NCBI GenBank assembly: GCA_913057725.1
Contig: CAJXOS010000020.1
Coordinates: 1-61,406 of the forward strand
DNA: 61,406 bases
Source of the DNA: an uncultured Lewinella sp.
GTDB lineage: Bacteria > Bacteroidota > Bacteroidia > Chitinophagales > Saprospiraceae
Reading direction: 5' to 3'
Shown: in pieces, positions 48,678 to 57,716 of the stretch
How the letters are laid out: every line of letters begins with the position of its first letter
Numbering within the stretch: the stretch's first letter is position 1
Notes under the pieces: generated by a model
Database searches by the model: none
Told to the model about the DNA's origin: nothing
Seen by the model: only the letters and a program-made list of their open reading frames with translations
Program-made: the position numbers and the translations under genes

Positions 48678-49787
48678 TTACTCGAGCATGTAGCCGCCAT
48701 TTCGCAAGCGATCCAACTTATCTTGTAATTCCGCATCAATCTCGGCGGTCCGATGCTTGATATCGGCCTTCGTTTGATGTAGCCCGACTTCGGTCTTCTC
48801 CTTAATCCGGTTCAAGACCTCACTACGACGGACATCCATAATCTCCTTCGCCGCCAACTCATATTGCTGCTCGTGCTCAGCAATCAGGTGATCGTATGGA
48901 CTGCGAGGAGAAATGAGTTTCACCAGAATTGGAGCCGTCTCAACAGCTACAAAAAGTAGCATGATAAACAGACTCGCCCAGTAGATAGCCTCACTTTGTG
49001 TCCCCAGGCGAGCCAGGGCCTCCGTACGGGCGGCTAGTCCTCCAAAGGCTCCACGCTCTAGGGCGGTAATCTCTTCTTGAACCTTCGTCTTAAGCTCCGT
49101 AATGGCTAGCGACTTCTCCTGTATCTGTGGTTGGTTAACAGCTAAGGTATGGTCCAACTCAACTTGCGCCTTGTCGGCTTCGATTTTCTTAGCACGGTAA
49201 ATGGGTCCCATATTTCGAATCTGGGAACCGCCACTTCCATCTGCTTCCTGTAGTGCTGCAAGGGCCTTTTCATCTCGAGCCTGGGTCTTGGTATCTATCT
49301 CTGTTTGCAGGCGCTCAATTTCGGCCTCATAAGCCATAATCTGAGGCGTGTAACGCTCCTGAATTCGATCTTCCTGCTGCTTGTACTTCTCTTGCTCCAT
49401 CACCAATAATTCCGCGTTGATCTCCTTTTCAAAGATCTTTAGCTCCAACGGCTTGGAGATCACCAAAGCAAGAAGAATCGCTAGCGCTAAACGTGGTAAG
49501 GCCATTCCCAGATTCCCGAAAAAGCCCCGTTTGCTCTTCATACTAGAAACGATGTATCTGTCAAGATTGAAGATCATCAACCCCCAAACCACCCCAAACA
49601 AGACTGCGGCGATCCAGCTATCGAATACGGTAAATAAGGCGTAGGCCGAAGAAAAGAAAGCCAATACACCAGTGAAGAATACGGTGGCACCAATACCCAT
49701 GTACTTGTTCTCATCGGTAGGGCACTCTTTCAGAATGTTCTGGTCGATACCAGAGCAGAATAGAAAAAACTGCTTCAGTTCACTCAT
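48678..49787 (-). CDS. DUF4407 multi-pass membrane protein with central coiled coil
   Basis: 369 aa from ATG 49787; the open frame starts 12 codons earlier but the family begins at MSELKQFFLFCSG. The family motif GIDQNILKECP near residue 15 and IFNLDRYIVSS near 75 are visible. Membrane segments: about 32-50, 57-75, 95-115 and 268-290. Between the third and fourth is a ~150-residue charged coiled-coil region (EKYKQQEDRIQERY, EAEIERLQTEID) expected to extend outside the membrane. The C-terminal tail is again charged and helical. DUF4407 function is unknown. Single gene. Confidence 0.9.
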   Translation of the reverse strand: MSELKQFFLFCSGIDQNILKECPTDENKYMGIGATVFFTGVLAFFSSAYALFTVFDSWIAAVLFGVVWGLMIFNLDRYIVSSMKSKRGFFGNLGMALPRLALAILLALVISKPLELKIFEKEINAELLVMEQEKYKQQEDRIQERYTPQIMAYEAEIERLQTEIDTKTQARDEKALAALQEADGSGGSQIRNMGPIYRAKKIEADKAQVELDHTLAVNQPQIQEKSLAITELKTKVQEEITALERGAFGGLAARTEALARLGTQSEAIYWASLFIMLLFVAVETAPILVKLISPRSPYDHLIAEHEQQYELAAKEIMDVRRSEVLNRIKEKTEVGLHQTKADIKHRTAEIDAELQDKLDRLRNGGYMLE

Positions 49788-49950
49788 AAGCCGGGCGTTT
49801 TTGGTAGTGTGCTCACCCCACAACTGGGATCACACTGCTTTTTTAATTAAGATGTTCTGTTCTTGTAAAGCTTGCTACCAATAAGCTGGATTATTCGTTG
49901 AGAAGCGAGAAAATTAGATTAAGCTGGATGGAATACAGACGGATAGCCCT

Positions 49951-50652
49951 CTAGTTATCAAGGCGAAAGCCTAGGCGTAGTCCAACATGGTATTGAATGA
50001 GGTTACTCTCCGCCTCCACCTCCGATGGAAAAATGATACCACTTTCCCCATTGAGCGTCTCCCATGTAACTGAAGGATAATAGCGAAGCCCCGCCATTGG
50101 CGTAAACGTAAAAAAGTCCGACAAGCCTAAATCAAACCCAAGACCTGCTCCAATACTGAAGGCTCCATCGTTTGCTTCATAGGTTTGTCCAGATTCATTG
50201 TCCGTCAATTCAAAATCAAATAGACTATAGCCAGGAGAAAGTTGTAGGAATAGCCCTTTCTGTAAGGTTGGCCCTTCCTTGGAAAAAGTAGGACAATCAC
50301 AATCTCCAGACAGGTCCATGAAATAGATATTGGTGTTAAAGAAAAAGTGAACACCCTGAATCTGGCTTTCTAGTGTAAAAGGAGATTGACCTGTAGTCTG
50401 GCTCTGTTGGCTTACTGCAAGCGTCGGAAGAAATTCAATACGTGTGTTTTTCAACCGAAACCAATAATCGATTCCACCTTGCCAACCGCTTCCGACAAGC
50501 TCAATACGGTCTTGCGATGAGATCGGAGGAGTCCATTCCCAGTTGTCAGCCTGCCCGCTTAGTAAATGAGCAGAAGCCCCAAATTGCCCGAAGGCAGTAG
50601 GAAGAATAAAAACTAATATTCCAATAGAAAGGAAAACTCGAGTGGCTTTCAT
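49951..50652 (-). CDS. Outer-membrane beta-barrel-like protein
   Basis: 233 aa from ATG 50652, chosen for its signal peptide (MKATRVFLSIG to PTAFGQ). The rest alternates short aromatic-ended strands (DYWFRLKNTRIEFLPTL, GVHFFFNTNIYF, GLFLQLSPGYSLFDFEL) and ends in GLRLGFRLDN, as in porin-like 8-10-stranded barrels. One odd DCDCP pair sits near residue 118. No family assigned; related barrels are scattered through Bacteroidota. A hairpin just upstream of the start (50663-50694) could affect translation. Confidence 0.7.
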   Translation of the reverse strand: MKATRVFLSIGILVFILPTAFGQFGASAHLLSGQADNWEWTPPISSQDRIELVGSGWQGGIDYWFRLKNTRIEFLPTLAVSQQSQTTGQSPFTLESQIQGVHFFFNTNIYFMDLSGDCDCPTFSKEGPTLQKGLFLQLSPGYSLFDFELTDNESGQTYEANDGAFSIGAGLGFDLGLSDFFTFTPMAGLRYYPSVTWETLNGESGIIFPSEVEAESNLIQYHVGLRLGFRLDN

Positions 50653-50662
50653 GTATTTAAAT

Positions 50663-50694
50663 TTTTTCTGCGACTGCGCCAATATGCAGAAAAA
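50663..50694 (-). promoter_or_regulatory. Hairpin abutting the start of the barrel gene
   Basis: TTTTTCTGC (50663-50671) and GCAGAAAAA (50686-50694) form a 9-bp stem whose inner edge is only about 10 bases from the ATG at 50652. Could hide or expose the ribosome-binding region. Confidence 0.3.
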
Positions 50695-50866
50695 CTTCTG
50701 CACACATGTAAACGCTACGCTCTCACATGATCTTCTTTAATCATTCCCAAGTATGAGGTTATGACTAAACAAAATCATGGTCGTTTCATAAGACGTTAAA
50801 CGTTGATAGTGAAAGATTATTGAGTATAATAAGGTGAATACACCAATGTATAACCGATCGTTCAAT

Positions 50867-50896
50867 TTTGAATAGGAACTTTGGTGCGTTAATTTG
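50867..50896 (+). promoter_or_regulatory. Putative promoter of the exonuclease gene
   Basis: TTTG at 50867-50870 and TTAATTTG at 50889-50896 (one mismatch to TAnnTTTG) are 18 bases apart, close to the -33/-7 layout; the ATG follows at 50923. Confidence 0.5.
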
Positions 50897-50922
50897 CGTT
50901 TACCGCAAAAAACAATCCCATT

Positions 50923-51462
50923 ATGGCGCTCGACTTTAGTAAAATCATAGTAATAGACCTGGAAGCCACCTGTTGGCAGGGGAAAAAACCCAAAGGTGTT
51001 CATCACGATATCATTGAATTTGGCGTAGCAGTATTAGAAGTAGCAACCGGAAAAGTACTGGCTAATGACGGAATTCTCGTCAAACCAACCAGCTCGGAGG
51101 TGAGTCCCTTCTGTACGGAACTCACTACCATTACCCCCGAGATGGTTGCGGATGCCCCGGATTTCAAGACGGCCTGTCAAATTCTCATTGATCGTTTCCA
51201 AACTAAGAAACACCCTTGGGCCAGTTTTGGAGCTTACGACTACAACCAGATGCAACGGCAGTGCCAGCGCGAGCAAGTGCAGTTACCGGTTAGCGCACAA
51301 CATCTAAACGTGAAAGCTCTTTTTGCGCTTCGAAACCAACTAAAGCACCCGATTGGGATGGCTGGTGTATTAAAAGCACTAGAGTTACCCTTGGAAGGTA
51401 CACACCACCGTGGTATTGACGACGCGCGTAATATTGCTCACATATTGCACCGACTGCTATAA
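50923..51462 (+). CDS. DEDDh 3'-5' exonuclease (KapD/ERI-like)
   Basis: 179 aa, cytosolic. DEDDh motifs are complete: IVIDLEATCW (D11, E13), a middle SFGAYDYNQM (Asp), and the terminal HHRGIDDARN (His and Asp). The spacing and the conserved EIIEFG-like segment (HHDIIEFGVAVL) match the KapD/ERI-type exonuclease domain, which trims RNA or DNA 3' ends. The in vivo substrate cannot be read. It shares no operon with a sporulation gene, so the KinA-inhibitor name used in Bacillus is not carried over. rimO begins 38 bp later with its own promoter-like box. Confidence 0.88.
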   Translation: MALDFSKIIVIDLEATCWQGKKPKGVHHDIIEFGVAVLEVATGKVLANDGILVKPTSSEVSPFCTELTTITPEMVADAPDFKTACQILIDRFQTKKHPWASFGAYDYNQMQRQCQREQVQLPVSAQHLNVKALFALRNQLKHPIGMAGVLKALELPLEGTHHRGIDDARNIAHILHRLL

Positions 51463-51469
51463 TTCAGCT

Positions 51470-51477
51470 TATCTTTG
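51470..51477 (+). promoter_or_regulatory. Putative -7 box of rimO
   Basis: TATCTTTG, an exact match to TAnnTTTG and followed by CGG as often seen in this phylum, 23 bases before the rimO ATG. Confidence 0.5.
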
Positions 51478-51499
51478 CGGTCTTAAACAAAGCTGTAGA

Positions 51500-52813
51500 A
51501 TGAAAGCTAGGACGCTGCGTCAGGATAAGGTGAATGTGATTACGCTAGGATGCTCCAAAAATCTTGTGGACTCTGAAGACATGATCACCCAATTGCGGGC
51601 CAATGACTACGAAGTCGTGCACGACAGCAATGAAGAAGACGCGAATGTGATCATCGTCAATACTTGCGGCTTTATTGACTTGGCTAAAGAGGAATCGGTG
51701 AATACCATTCTTCAGTACGCCGATGTTAAGAAACAAGGAGGCATTGATAAGCTGTACGTAACAGGCTGCCTTTCTCAACGATACAAGGATGACTTAGAGC
51801 AAGAGATACCGGAAGTGGATGCCTATTTCGGCACACTTGAGCTACCGGGTCTTTTGGCTAAGCTCAACGCCGACTATAAGCATGAGCTAATCGGTGAGCG
51901 CGTCCTGACTACTCCACAGCACTTTGCTTACTTAAAGATCAGCGAAGGTTGCAATCGTACTTGCTCATTCTGCGCCATTCCATTGATGCGTGGCAAGCAC
52001 ATCAGTAAGCCGATCGAAGCATTGGTTAAGGAGGCGGAGAACCTCGCACGGATGGGGGTAAAAGAGCTTATGCTCATCGCCCAGGAGTTGACATACTATG
52101 GCCTGGACATCTATAAAGAGCGCCAGTTGCCACAATTGCTCAGGGCCTTAGCAGCAGTGGAAGGAATCGAATGGATTCGCTTGCACTATGCCTATCCTAG
52201 TAAGTTTCCGCTAGAGATCTTCGCGGCCATGGCTGAACTTCCAGAAGTCTGTGACTATCTGGATATCCCGCTACAGCACGCCAGTGATACGGTGTTGGAA
52301 CGAATGCGTCGTCAGATTACGCAGGCAGAAACCAGAGCACTGATCGAAGAAGCCCGGAAGCAAGTACCAAATATTGCCATTCGCACAACGATGCTTGTTG
52401 GTTACCCAGGAGAAACCGAAGAGGAGTTTCAGGAGCTTTGCGATTTCGTGCGTGACATGAAGTTTGACCGTCTTGGTGTCTTCCAATACAGCCATGAGGA
52501 AGATACTAGAGCATACGAGGTCGAAGATGACGTACCTGCAGAAGTAAAAGCAGATCGTGCCAATCGTTTGATGGAGATCCAACAGAGTATTTCTCTGGAA
52601 CACAACGAATCCAAAGTAGGCCAGACCTACAAAGTACTCTTTGACCGAAAGGAAGGTGAATTCTTTGTTGGACGTACTGAATATGATTCTCCAGAAGTTG
52701 ACAATGAAGTACTGGTACCTGCCGCAAAGCAGTACGTGCGCATTGGTGACTATGCTCAAGTCAGAATCACGGAAGCTTCAGACTATGATTTGTACGGTGA
52801 GGTAGTATCTTAA
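51500..52813 (+). CDS. rimO: Ribosomal protein S12 methylthiotransferase
   Basis: 437 aa from ATG 51500; the frame opens 30 codons earlier inside the end of the exonuclease gene, which is not part of the protein. It methylthiolates Asp of ribosomal protein S12. The N-terminal UPF0004 domain carries three cysteines (LGCSKN, NTCGF, VTGCLSQRY). The radical-SAM domain has the CxxxCxxC cluster in GCNRTCSFCAIPLMRG, and a C-terminal TRAM domain follows (about 370-437). The CSKNLVDSE start is the RimO rather than MiaB signature. Confidence 0.94.
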   Translation: MKARTLRQDKVNVITLGCSKNLVDSEDMITQLRANDYEVVHDSNEEDANVIIVNTCGFIDLAKEESVNTILQYADVKKQGGIDKLYVTGCLSQRYKDDLEQEIPEVDAYFGTLELPGLLAKLNADYKHELIGERVLTTPQHFAYLKISEGCNRTCSFCAIPLMRGKHISKPIEALVKEAENLARMGVKELMLIAQELTYYGLDIYKERQLPQLLRALAAVEGIEWIRLHYAYPSKFPLEIFAAMAELPEVCDYLDIPLQHASDTVLERMRRQITQAETRALIEEARKQVPNIAIRTTMLVGYPGETEEEFQELCDFVRDMKFDRLGVFQYSHEEDTRAYEVEDDVPAEVKADRANRLMEIQQSISLEHNESKVGQTYKVLFDRKEGEFFVGRTEYDSPEVDNEVLVPAAKQYVRIGDYAQVRITEASDYDLYGEVVS

Positions 52814-52816
52814 GTT

Positions 52817-53725
52817 CTACTCAAAGCCTTTACTCAGATCACAGCCAACAATTTGCAATCTTAGCACATTAGGCGGGCCTTCATAGCCTCGCTTTTCTAG
52901 CCCTTCAAGAACAGCAACTCGCTCTTCAAAAGGGCTCACGAAGCCTCCCAGTGGCTTGGTCTTAAGGACTAAGTCATACTTGCCCATATACTGCTGAGCA
53001 ATGCGCTTTTCACCCCCCTTTTCGTTGGCAGCTACCAACCAGTGTTGGTCGACCTCTTTAATGGCAAAAAGCTCATTCTTGCGCATCTTATCACGACTAG
53101 AAAAGGTAAAAGGAATGCTTTCAGCTAAGTCTCCTAGTAAAAGCAATGTAGTGCCCTGCCCAAGTTTCACATTATGCCGCTCTAACATTTCACGGTAACT
53201 TGCTTCCTGTTGTTTCCAAACTGTGAGCACCGTATAATTGTCCGTTTCCTCGGAATATCCAGCCTGTTCACTGGCTTTAAACGTTTGCTGCTCCACTATT
53301 TCATCTGTCGCCAAATCCTGGATTACAAAGTGGATAGTCGTATTCTGAACCGCTTCATTTGCCTCTTCGAGAAAGTAGGCAAATTTCCCATCGGGCGACC
53401 ATCCCAGTGGTGTAATTTGCTGTTCTACGCAACCATACTTGTGACCACAAAGACCGTTTAGACCTTCATCGGTAAACTGTATCATTTGATCCTCGGGAAA
53501 GTTCTCTGCTAAGGTTTGACTTGGCTCTGCCTGCACTGCTTGGACGTCTTCTGCCTTGGTGTCAGTTTCAGCCTCGTTCGTGGTAATTGTGTCAGTAACA
53601 CTTGCTTGTGTTTCGGCAGTATCGCCAGTATTCTGCTGGCAACTATTCAACAGTAATAAGAAAGAACACAGCAAGCATAGGGGCTTCGTCAAAGAAGCAA
53701 GTTTGGGCAAAAGCATGGGTGCCAT
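52817..53725 (-). CDS. Lipoprotein of unknown function
   Basis: 302 aa from ATG 53725 (ATG 53716 is also possible and gives the same lipoprotein). Signal CSFLLLLNSC gives a lipidated cysteine, then a Thr/Glu/Ala-rich linker of ~50 residues. The folded part (GYSEETDNYTVL, LGQGTTLLLLGDLAESIPF, KPLGGFVSPFEERVAVL) resembles beta-propeller or WD40-like substrate-reporting lipoproteins but I recognise no family. It is divergent from purC with a 71-bp gap and meets rimO tail to tail with a 3-bp gap. Confidence 0.65.
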   Translation of the reverse strand: MAPMLLPKLASLTKPLCLLCSFLLLLNSCQQNTGDTAETQASVTDTITTNEAETDTKAEDVQAVQAEPSQTLAENFPEDQMIQFTDEGLNGLCGHKYGCVEQQITPLGWSPDGKFAYFLEEANEAVQNTTIHFVIQDLATDEIVEQQTFKASEQAGYSEETDNYTVLTVWKQQEASYREMLERHNVKLGQGTTLLLLGDLAESIPFTFSSRDKMRKNELFAIKEVDQHWLVAANEKGGEKRIAQQYMGKYDLVLKTKPLGGFVSPFEERVAVLEGLEKRGYEGPPNVLRLQIVGCDLSKGFE

Positions 53726-53766
53726 TTTTTTAGAAAGGTAAGATATTTCCGCAATAATAAAGTTGC

Positions 53767-53774
53767 TACCTTCG
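53767..53774 (+). promoter_or_regulatory. Putative -7 box of purC
   Basis: TACCTTCG (one mismatch to TAnnTTTG, followed by CA), 22 bases before the purC ATG. Confidence 0.45.
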
Positions 53775-53796
53775 CAGGCAACTAACCGGGACAATT

Positions 53797-54738
53797 ATGT
53801 TAGCTCAAGCACTAGAAGGAACGGATTTCACCCTACCTGGACAAACTGCAGTATACAAAGGAAAGGTAAGAGATGTCTATACTATTGATGACCAATTGGT
53901 GATGGTTGCATCCGATCGGATCTCTGCATTTGATCATATTCTACCCCGCGCCATTCCTTTCAAAGGGCAAGTCCTTAACCAAGTAGCGATTCACTTTCTA
54001 GAGGCTACACGAGATATTTGTCCCAATTGGCTCCATCACTCTCCTGATCCGAATGTTGCCGTTGGTCATGCCTGCGAACCCTACAAGGTGGAAATGGTTA
54101 TCCGCGGCTACCTCGTAGGTCATGCTTGGCGCGAATATCGTGCCGGTAAGCGTATGCTCTGTGGCGTTCCTATGCCTGATGGGATGGTAGAAAACCAAGC
54201 CTTCCCCTCCCCTATCATTACGCCTGCCACTAAAGCAGAAGAGGGGCACGACGAGGATATCAGCAGGGAAGAAATCATTGCGCAAGGAATCGTCTCTGAA
54301 GAGGATTATGTGCAGTTGGAGCAATACACTAGAGCTCTATTCCAACGTGGAACGGAGATGGCTGCTGCCCAAGGTCTTATTCTGGTCGACACCAAATATG
54401 AGTTTGGAAAAAAGGATGGAACAATCTATCTCATTGACGAAATCCATACCCCCGATAGCTCTCGCTACTTCTACGCTGACGGCTATCAAGAACGATTAGC
54501 ACAAGGCGAGAAGCAGAAGCACTTGTCAAAAGAATTTGTTCGCGAATGGCTTATTGCAAATGGCTTCCAAGGTTTAGACGGTCAGACCATGCCAGAAATG
54601 CCAGACTCTTTTGTTGAGAAAGTCTCTAACCGGTATATAGAACTGTACGAACAAGTTACCGGCAAAGCATTTGTGAAAGCGGAGACAACGAATCTACTCG
54701 AACGAGTAGAACAGAATATCATCTCCGCACTCAGCTAA
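53797..54738 (+). CDS. purC: Phosphoribosylaminoimidazole-succinocarboxamide synthase
   Basis: 313 aa, the longer SAICAR synthase form. It joins aspartate to CAIR using ATP in de novo purine synthesis. Family signatures: [33 protein letters not shown], the central [13 protein letters not shown], and [13 protein letters not shown] with the [11 protein letters not shown] motif. No other pur gene is adjacent, which is usual in Bacteroidota, where the pathway is dispersed. Confidence 0.95.
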   Translation: MLAQALEGTDFTLPGQTAVYKGKVRDVYTIDDQLVMVASDRISAFDHILPRAIPFKGQVLNQVAIHFLEATRDICPNWLHHSPDPNVAVGHACEPYKVEMVIRGYLVGHAWREYRAGKRMLCGVPMPDGMVENQAFPSPIITPATKAEEGHDEDISREEIIAQGIVSEEDYVQLEQYTRALFQRGTEMAAAQGLILVDTKYEFGKKDGTIYLIDEIHTPDSSRYFYADGYQERLAQGEKQKHLSKEFVREWLIANGFQGLDGQTMPEMPDSFVEKVSNRYIELYEQVTGKAFVKAETTNLLERVEQNIISALS

Positions 54739-54740
54739 AG

Positions 54741-55940
54741 TTATCCGTTGACAAAATCCATTAAGTAGCCAAACTGCGGACCTAATCTGCCATGACGAGC
54801 GATCGAGGCCCTTTCAATCATAGCACTATTTGGAGCTAACATATGAGGTAGCACCTGCTCAATGTACATCTTACCAAAGGCTGTTGATGCATCTCGTGGT
54901 AGTTCACTAGGCAGGTTATCGATAGTCATCATATCGATCACGCCTTCCTCGTAAGGGGCTACTTCGGTACCAGTTTTCGAGTCATAACCAAATACCGGCT
55001 CTGCAATAGTTGATGCTCTTAGCGTAGAAGGGATAGAAGATACAGGAGCAATGTCACAGGTGATGTCAGCGATCACTTTGATATTGAAACGCTCCTCTCC
55101 CATTTGTTCTTGGCTAAAGAACGCTGGCGCACGATTATCCCAATAGATACCATTGAGCATCAAATCGGCAACCTCGGCAAAAGGATCAAAAGCAGAAACG
55201 TACTGCTCAGGATGTTGATAGAAATGGAGCTTATCAAATGGTAAACCGTCCTTGTGACGTAAGTAGTCGCGACTCACCAGCTGTACGTAGACCGGCTCAT
55301 CGTAGCTTTGATTAATGAAATCAACCGGAGATACCTGTCGGATTCCCATATCCTCCAATACCTGCGCAGCACCAGTGGAAACGCGACCTGTTCCAGTTAG
55401 CGCGATCTTGATGGGTGGCAATTCCAATTTTGCATAGACCTCCTTTGCTTCGGCATAGTTGTAAAGGTCTCTCATGCGAGGTAAGGAAAACTCGCCAGTA
55501 CGCTGGCCATAAGTCCAGAATCCATTATGAGCACCTACCACACCAGCGAAATAACCAAAGGCAATAACCCGGCGTCCAAACTTATCCGTTAGTACCTCGT
55601 AGTCGATCAGATGAATATGCCGGTCCAACATCGCCTTTAGCAGTGGACGGTTGTATACTTGTTCTTTATGCGTGTGGGAAAAGAAACTGTAGGTCTTACC
55701 AGGAATAAGATCATCAATCGGTACCTCCTTCACTCCGAGCAATAGGTCGCAGTCGCCAATGTATTCGACTATCGGCACCCCTACAGCGGCGTATTCTTCG
55801 TCCTTAAAAATGCGAATGGGAGAAGATTGAACAACAACATCTAGTCCATATTCGGAGCGCAATAGCGCACACTGTTGAGGATCAAGTGGCACTCTTGTAT
55901 CCGGAGGTACTTTTCCCTCCCGAATGATTCCTATTTTCAT
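54741..55940 (-). CDS. NAD(P)-dependent dehydrogenase, saccharopine/alanine dehydrogenase-like (LYS1 type)
   Basis: 399 aa. The N-terminal domain (REGKVPPDTRVPLDPQQC, YAAVGVPIVEYIGDCDLLLGVKE, HTHKEQ, HLIDYE) is that of alanine dehydrogenase / lysine-forming saccharopine dehydrogenase. The Rossmann motif IALTGTGRVSTGAA lies near residues 180-193. The C-terminal ADITCDIAPVSSIPSTLRAST is the substrate-domain signature of the LYS1-like group. Whether it makes lysine, pyruvate or something else is not decided by the sequence alone. Convergent with purC (2-bp gap). A minus-strand TATCTTTG at 56096-56089 could be its promoter. Confidence 0.75.
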   Translation of the reverse strand: MKIGIIREGKVPPDTRVPLDPQQCALLRSEYGLDVVVQSSPIRIFKDEEYAAVGVPIVEYIGDCDLLLGVKEVPIDDLIPGKTYSFFSHTHKEQVYNRPLLKAMLDRHIHLIDYEVLTDKFGRRVIAFGYFAGVVGAHNGFWTYGQRTGEFSLPRMRDLYNYAEAKEVYAKLELPPIKIALTGTGRVSTGAAQVLEDMGIRQVSPVDFINQSYDEPVYVQLVSRDYLRHKDGLPFDKLHFYQHPEQYVSAFDPFAEVADLMLNGIYWDNRAPAFFSQEQMGEERFNIKVIADITCDIAPVSSIPSTLRASTIAEPVFGYDSKTGTEVAPYEEGVIDMMTIDNLPSELPRDASTAFGKMYIEQVLPHMLAPNSAMIERASIARHGRLGPQFGYLMDFVNG

Positions 55941-56088
55941 GTTTCAAGTTGGTTAGGCCGTTCGTAATTATCCGGCATCTTTCCTAAAACCAACTGACTA
56001 ACGAGCACAAAATAGCTGGAGGAGGATGGTTTTAGAAAGCTGCGAATGTGCACCTCATTTCTGACAAGTGCTTTGCCGACTATGCTGG

Positions 56089-56096
56089 CAAAGATA
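56089..56096 (-). promoter_or_regulatory. Putative -7 box of the LYS1-like gene
   Basis: TATCTTTG on the minus strand, exact consensus, about 150 bases before the start codon at 55940. Confidence 0.4.
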
Positions 56097-56178
56097 GAAG
56101 CTTATTCCATTTCCACCCTATATTGTCTTCAACTCCTCCAGGCTTCGAATTGGTGATGATTATTGATAACTTCAACGC

Positions 56179-57627
56179 ATGAAGAAAATCGGACTTTTTC
56201 TAGGGATGGCCACCTTTGCAATGATGCTAATTGTGGGGCCCTCCTTAGGTTTTGAACTAGATGCTTGGAGAGTCTTATCGATAGCTGCACTAATGTTGAT
56301 CTGGTGGGTAAGTGAGGCTGTGCCAATCGCTGTTACTGCAATTCTGCCAATGATACTCCTGCCCACCTTACAGGTGTACAGTATGCAGACGGCAGCGGCC
56401 CCTTATGCCAGTCCAATCATTTTCCTGTTCATGGGTGGTTTCATGTTAGCTCTTGCCATGGAGAAATGGATGTTGCATCGACGTATAGCACTAACAATTG
56501 TCCGCTTTACTGGCACCAATGCTAATGGAATAATCCTCGGCTTCATGTTGGCCACAGGTTTCTTGAGCATGTGGATTAGTAATACTGCAACTACCGTAAT
56601 GATGTTGCCAATTGGTGTTTCTGTAATTGATCTCTTGCGTTCAGGGCAAGATGAACAAAGTCAGAATAGAGGTACGGCCGCATTCGCCATTAGTTTAATG
56701 ATCGGCATTGCCTACGCGGCAAACATTGGGGGTACCGCTACCATTATTGGCACCCCACCTAATGTAGTGTTTAGTGGCTTTATTGAACGAACCTATGATA
56801 CCGAGATATCCTTTGCCAAGTGGATCGCTTTCGCTTTGCCATTCGCGCTGCTATTGCTTCTGCTCACCTATATCGTATTGACACGACTCATCTTCCGCAA
56901 TGGTTTAGGGCGCTTTGAAGGAGCACAACAGCTCATTCACTCTCAACTTCAGGAGTTGGGAAAGATCAGTTTACCCGAGCGCCGTACGTTGATAGTATTT
57001 ACCGTGACGGCCATAGCCTGGATTTTCCGGAAACAAATCAATATTCAATTGGGTTTGGATAAAGCAGCTGGTGACCTGGAAATCACGGACGCTATGATTG
57101 CCATGTTTGCCACCGTCTCACTCATCATCTTCCCAGTTGACTGGAAAAAGAGTCGATTTCTTCTCGATTGGGCGGATACTCAACGCTTACCCTGGGGAAT
57201 TCTACTTCTTTTTGGTGGTGGATTAAGCTTAGCCGACGCACTCAAAAGTGTAGGATTAATAGATTTAATTGGTGCCCAATTCACTGATGCAGCAGCGACA
57301 GGTTTCTGGATCTTGTTAGGATTGACAGCAGTTAGTTTATTCCTCACCGAGATTATGTCCAACGTAGCATTGGTTACGGTCTTTCTGCCAGTGGTCGGAG
57401 CTATTGCCGTGGGAATGGAGCTTGATCCAATACTATTTTGCATCCCCGTTACACTCGCTGCTAGCTGTGCCTTTATGCTACCAATGAGCACACCGCCCAA
57501 TGCCATTGTCTTTGCTAGTGGGCATCTGAAAATAGCTGACATGGCTAAGGCTGGCTTCTGGCTCAATTTGATTGCGATCCTCCTAATAGCTAGTCTGACG
57601 CAATGGATACTCCCACTTATATTATAG
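56179..57627 (+). CDS. SLC13-family (DASS) sodium/dicarboxylate-type transporter
   Basis: 482 aa, 11-12 membrane segments. Two pseudo-symmetric halves each carry the Na+/substrate motif: SNTATTVMM near 133 and SNVALVTVF near 394. The GGTATIIGTPPN loop (after AYAANIGG) and its repeat MLPMSTPPNAIVFASG are the family signature. Substrates in the family are succinate, malate, citrate or sulfate; the exact one is not readable. It is the only gene on its transcript, with a short inverted repeat at 57637-57653 after it. Confidence 0.92.
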   Translation: MKKIGLFLGMATFAMMLIVGPSLGFELDAWRVLSIAALMLIWWVSEAVPIAVTAILPMILLPTLQVYSMQTAAAPYASPIIFLFMGGFMLALAMEKWMLHRRIALTIVRFTGTNANGIILGFMLATGFLSMWISNTATTVMMLPIGVSVIDLLRSGQDEQSQNRGTAAFAISLMIGIAYAANIGGTATIIGTPPNVVFSGFIERTYDTEISFAKWIAFALPFALLLLLLTYIVLTRLIFRNGLGRFEGAQQLIHSQLQELGKISLPERRTLIVFTVTAIAWIFRKQINIQLGLDKAAGDLEITDAMIAMFATVSLIIFPVDWKKSRFLLDWADTQRLPWGILLLFGGGLSLADALKSVGLIDLIGAQFTDAAATGFWILLGLTAVSLFLTEIMSNVALVTVFLPVVGAIAVGMELDPILFCIPVTLAASCAFMLPMSTPPNAIVFASGHLKIADMAKAGFWLNLIAILLIASLTQWILPLIL

Positions 57628-57716
57628 TATAGCTTAGTCTCAAAAATTGAGACCAACAGCAGTAGACTTTACGCTTATTTTGTTTTATCATTGCACAAGT
57701 AAAAACAAAACACAGC

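Noticed and set aside
57637..57653. GTCTCAA/TTGAGAC inverted repeat after the SLC13 gene as a terminator
   Set aside because: Stem of only 7 bp with a 3-base loop and no T-run after it; left uncalled.
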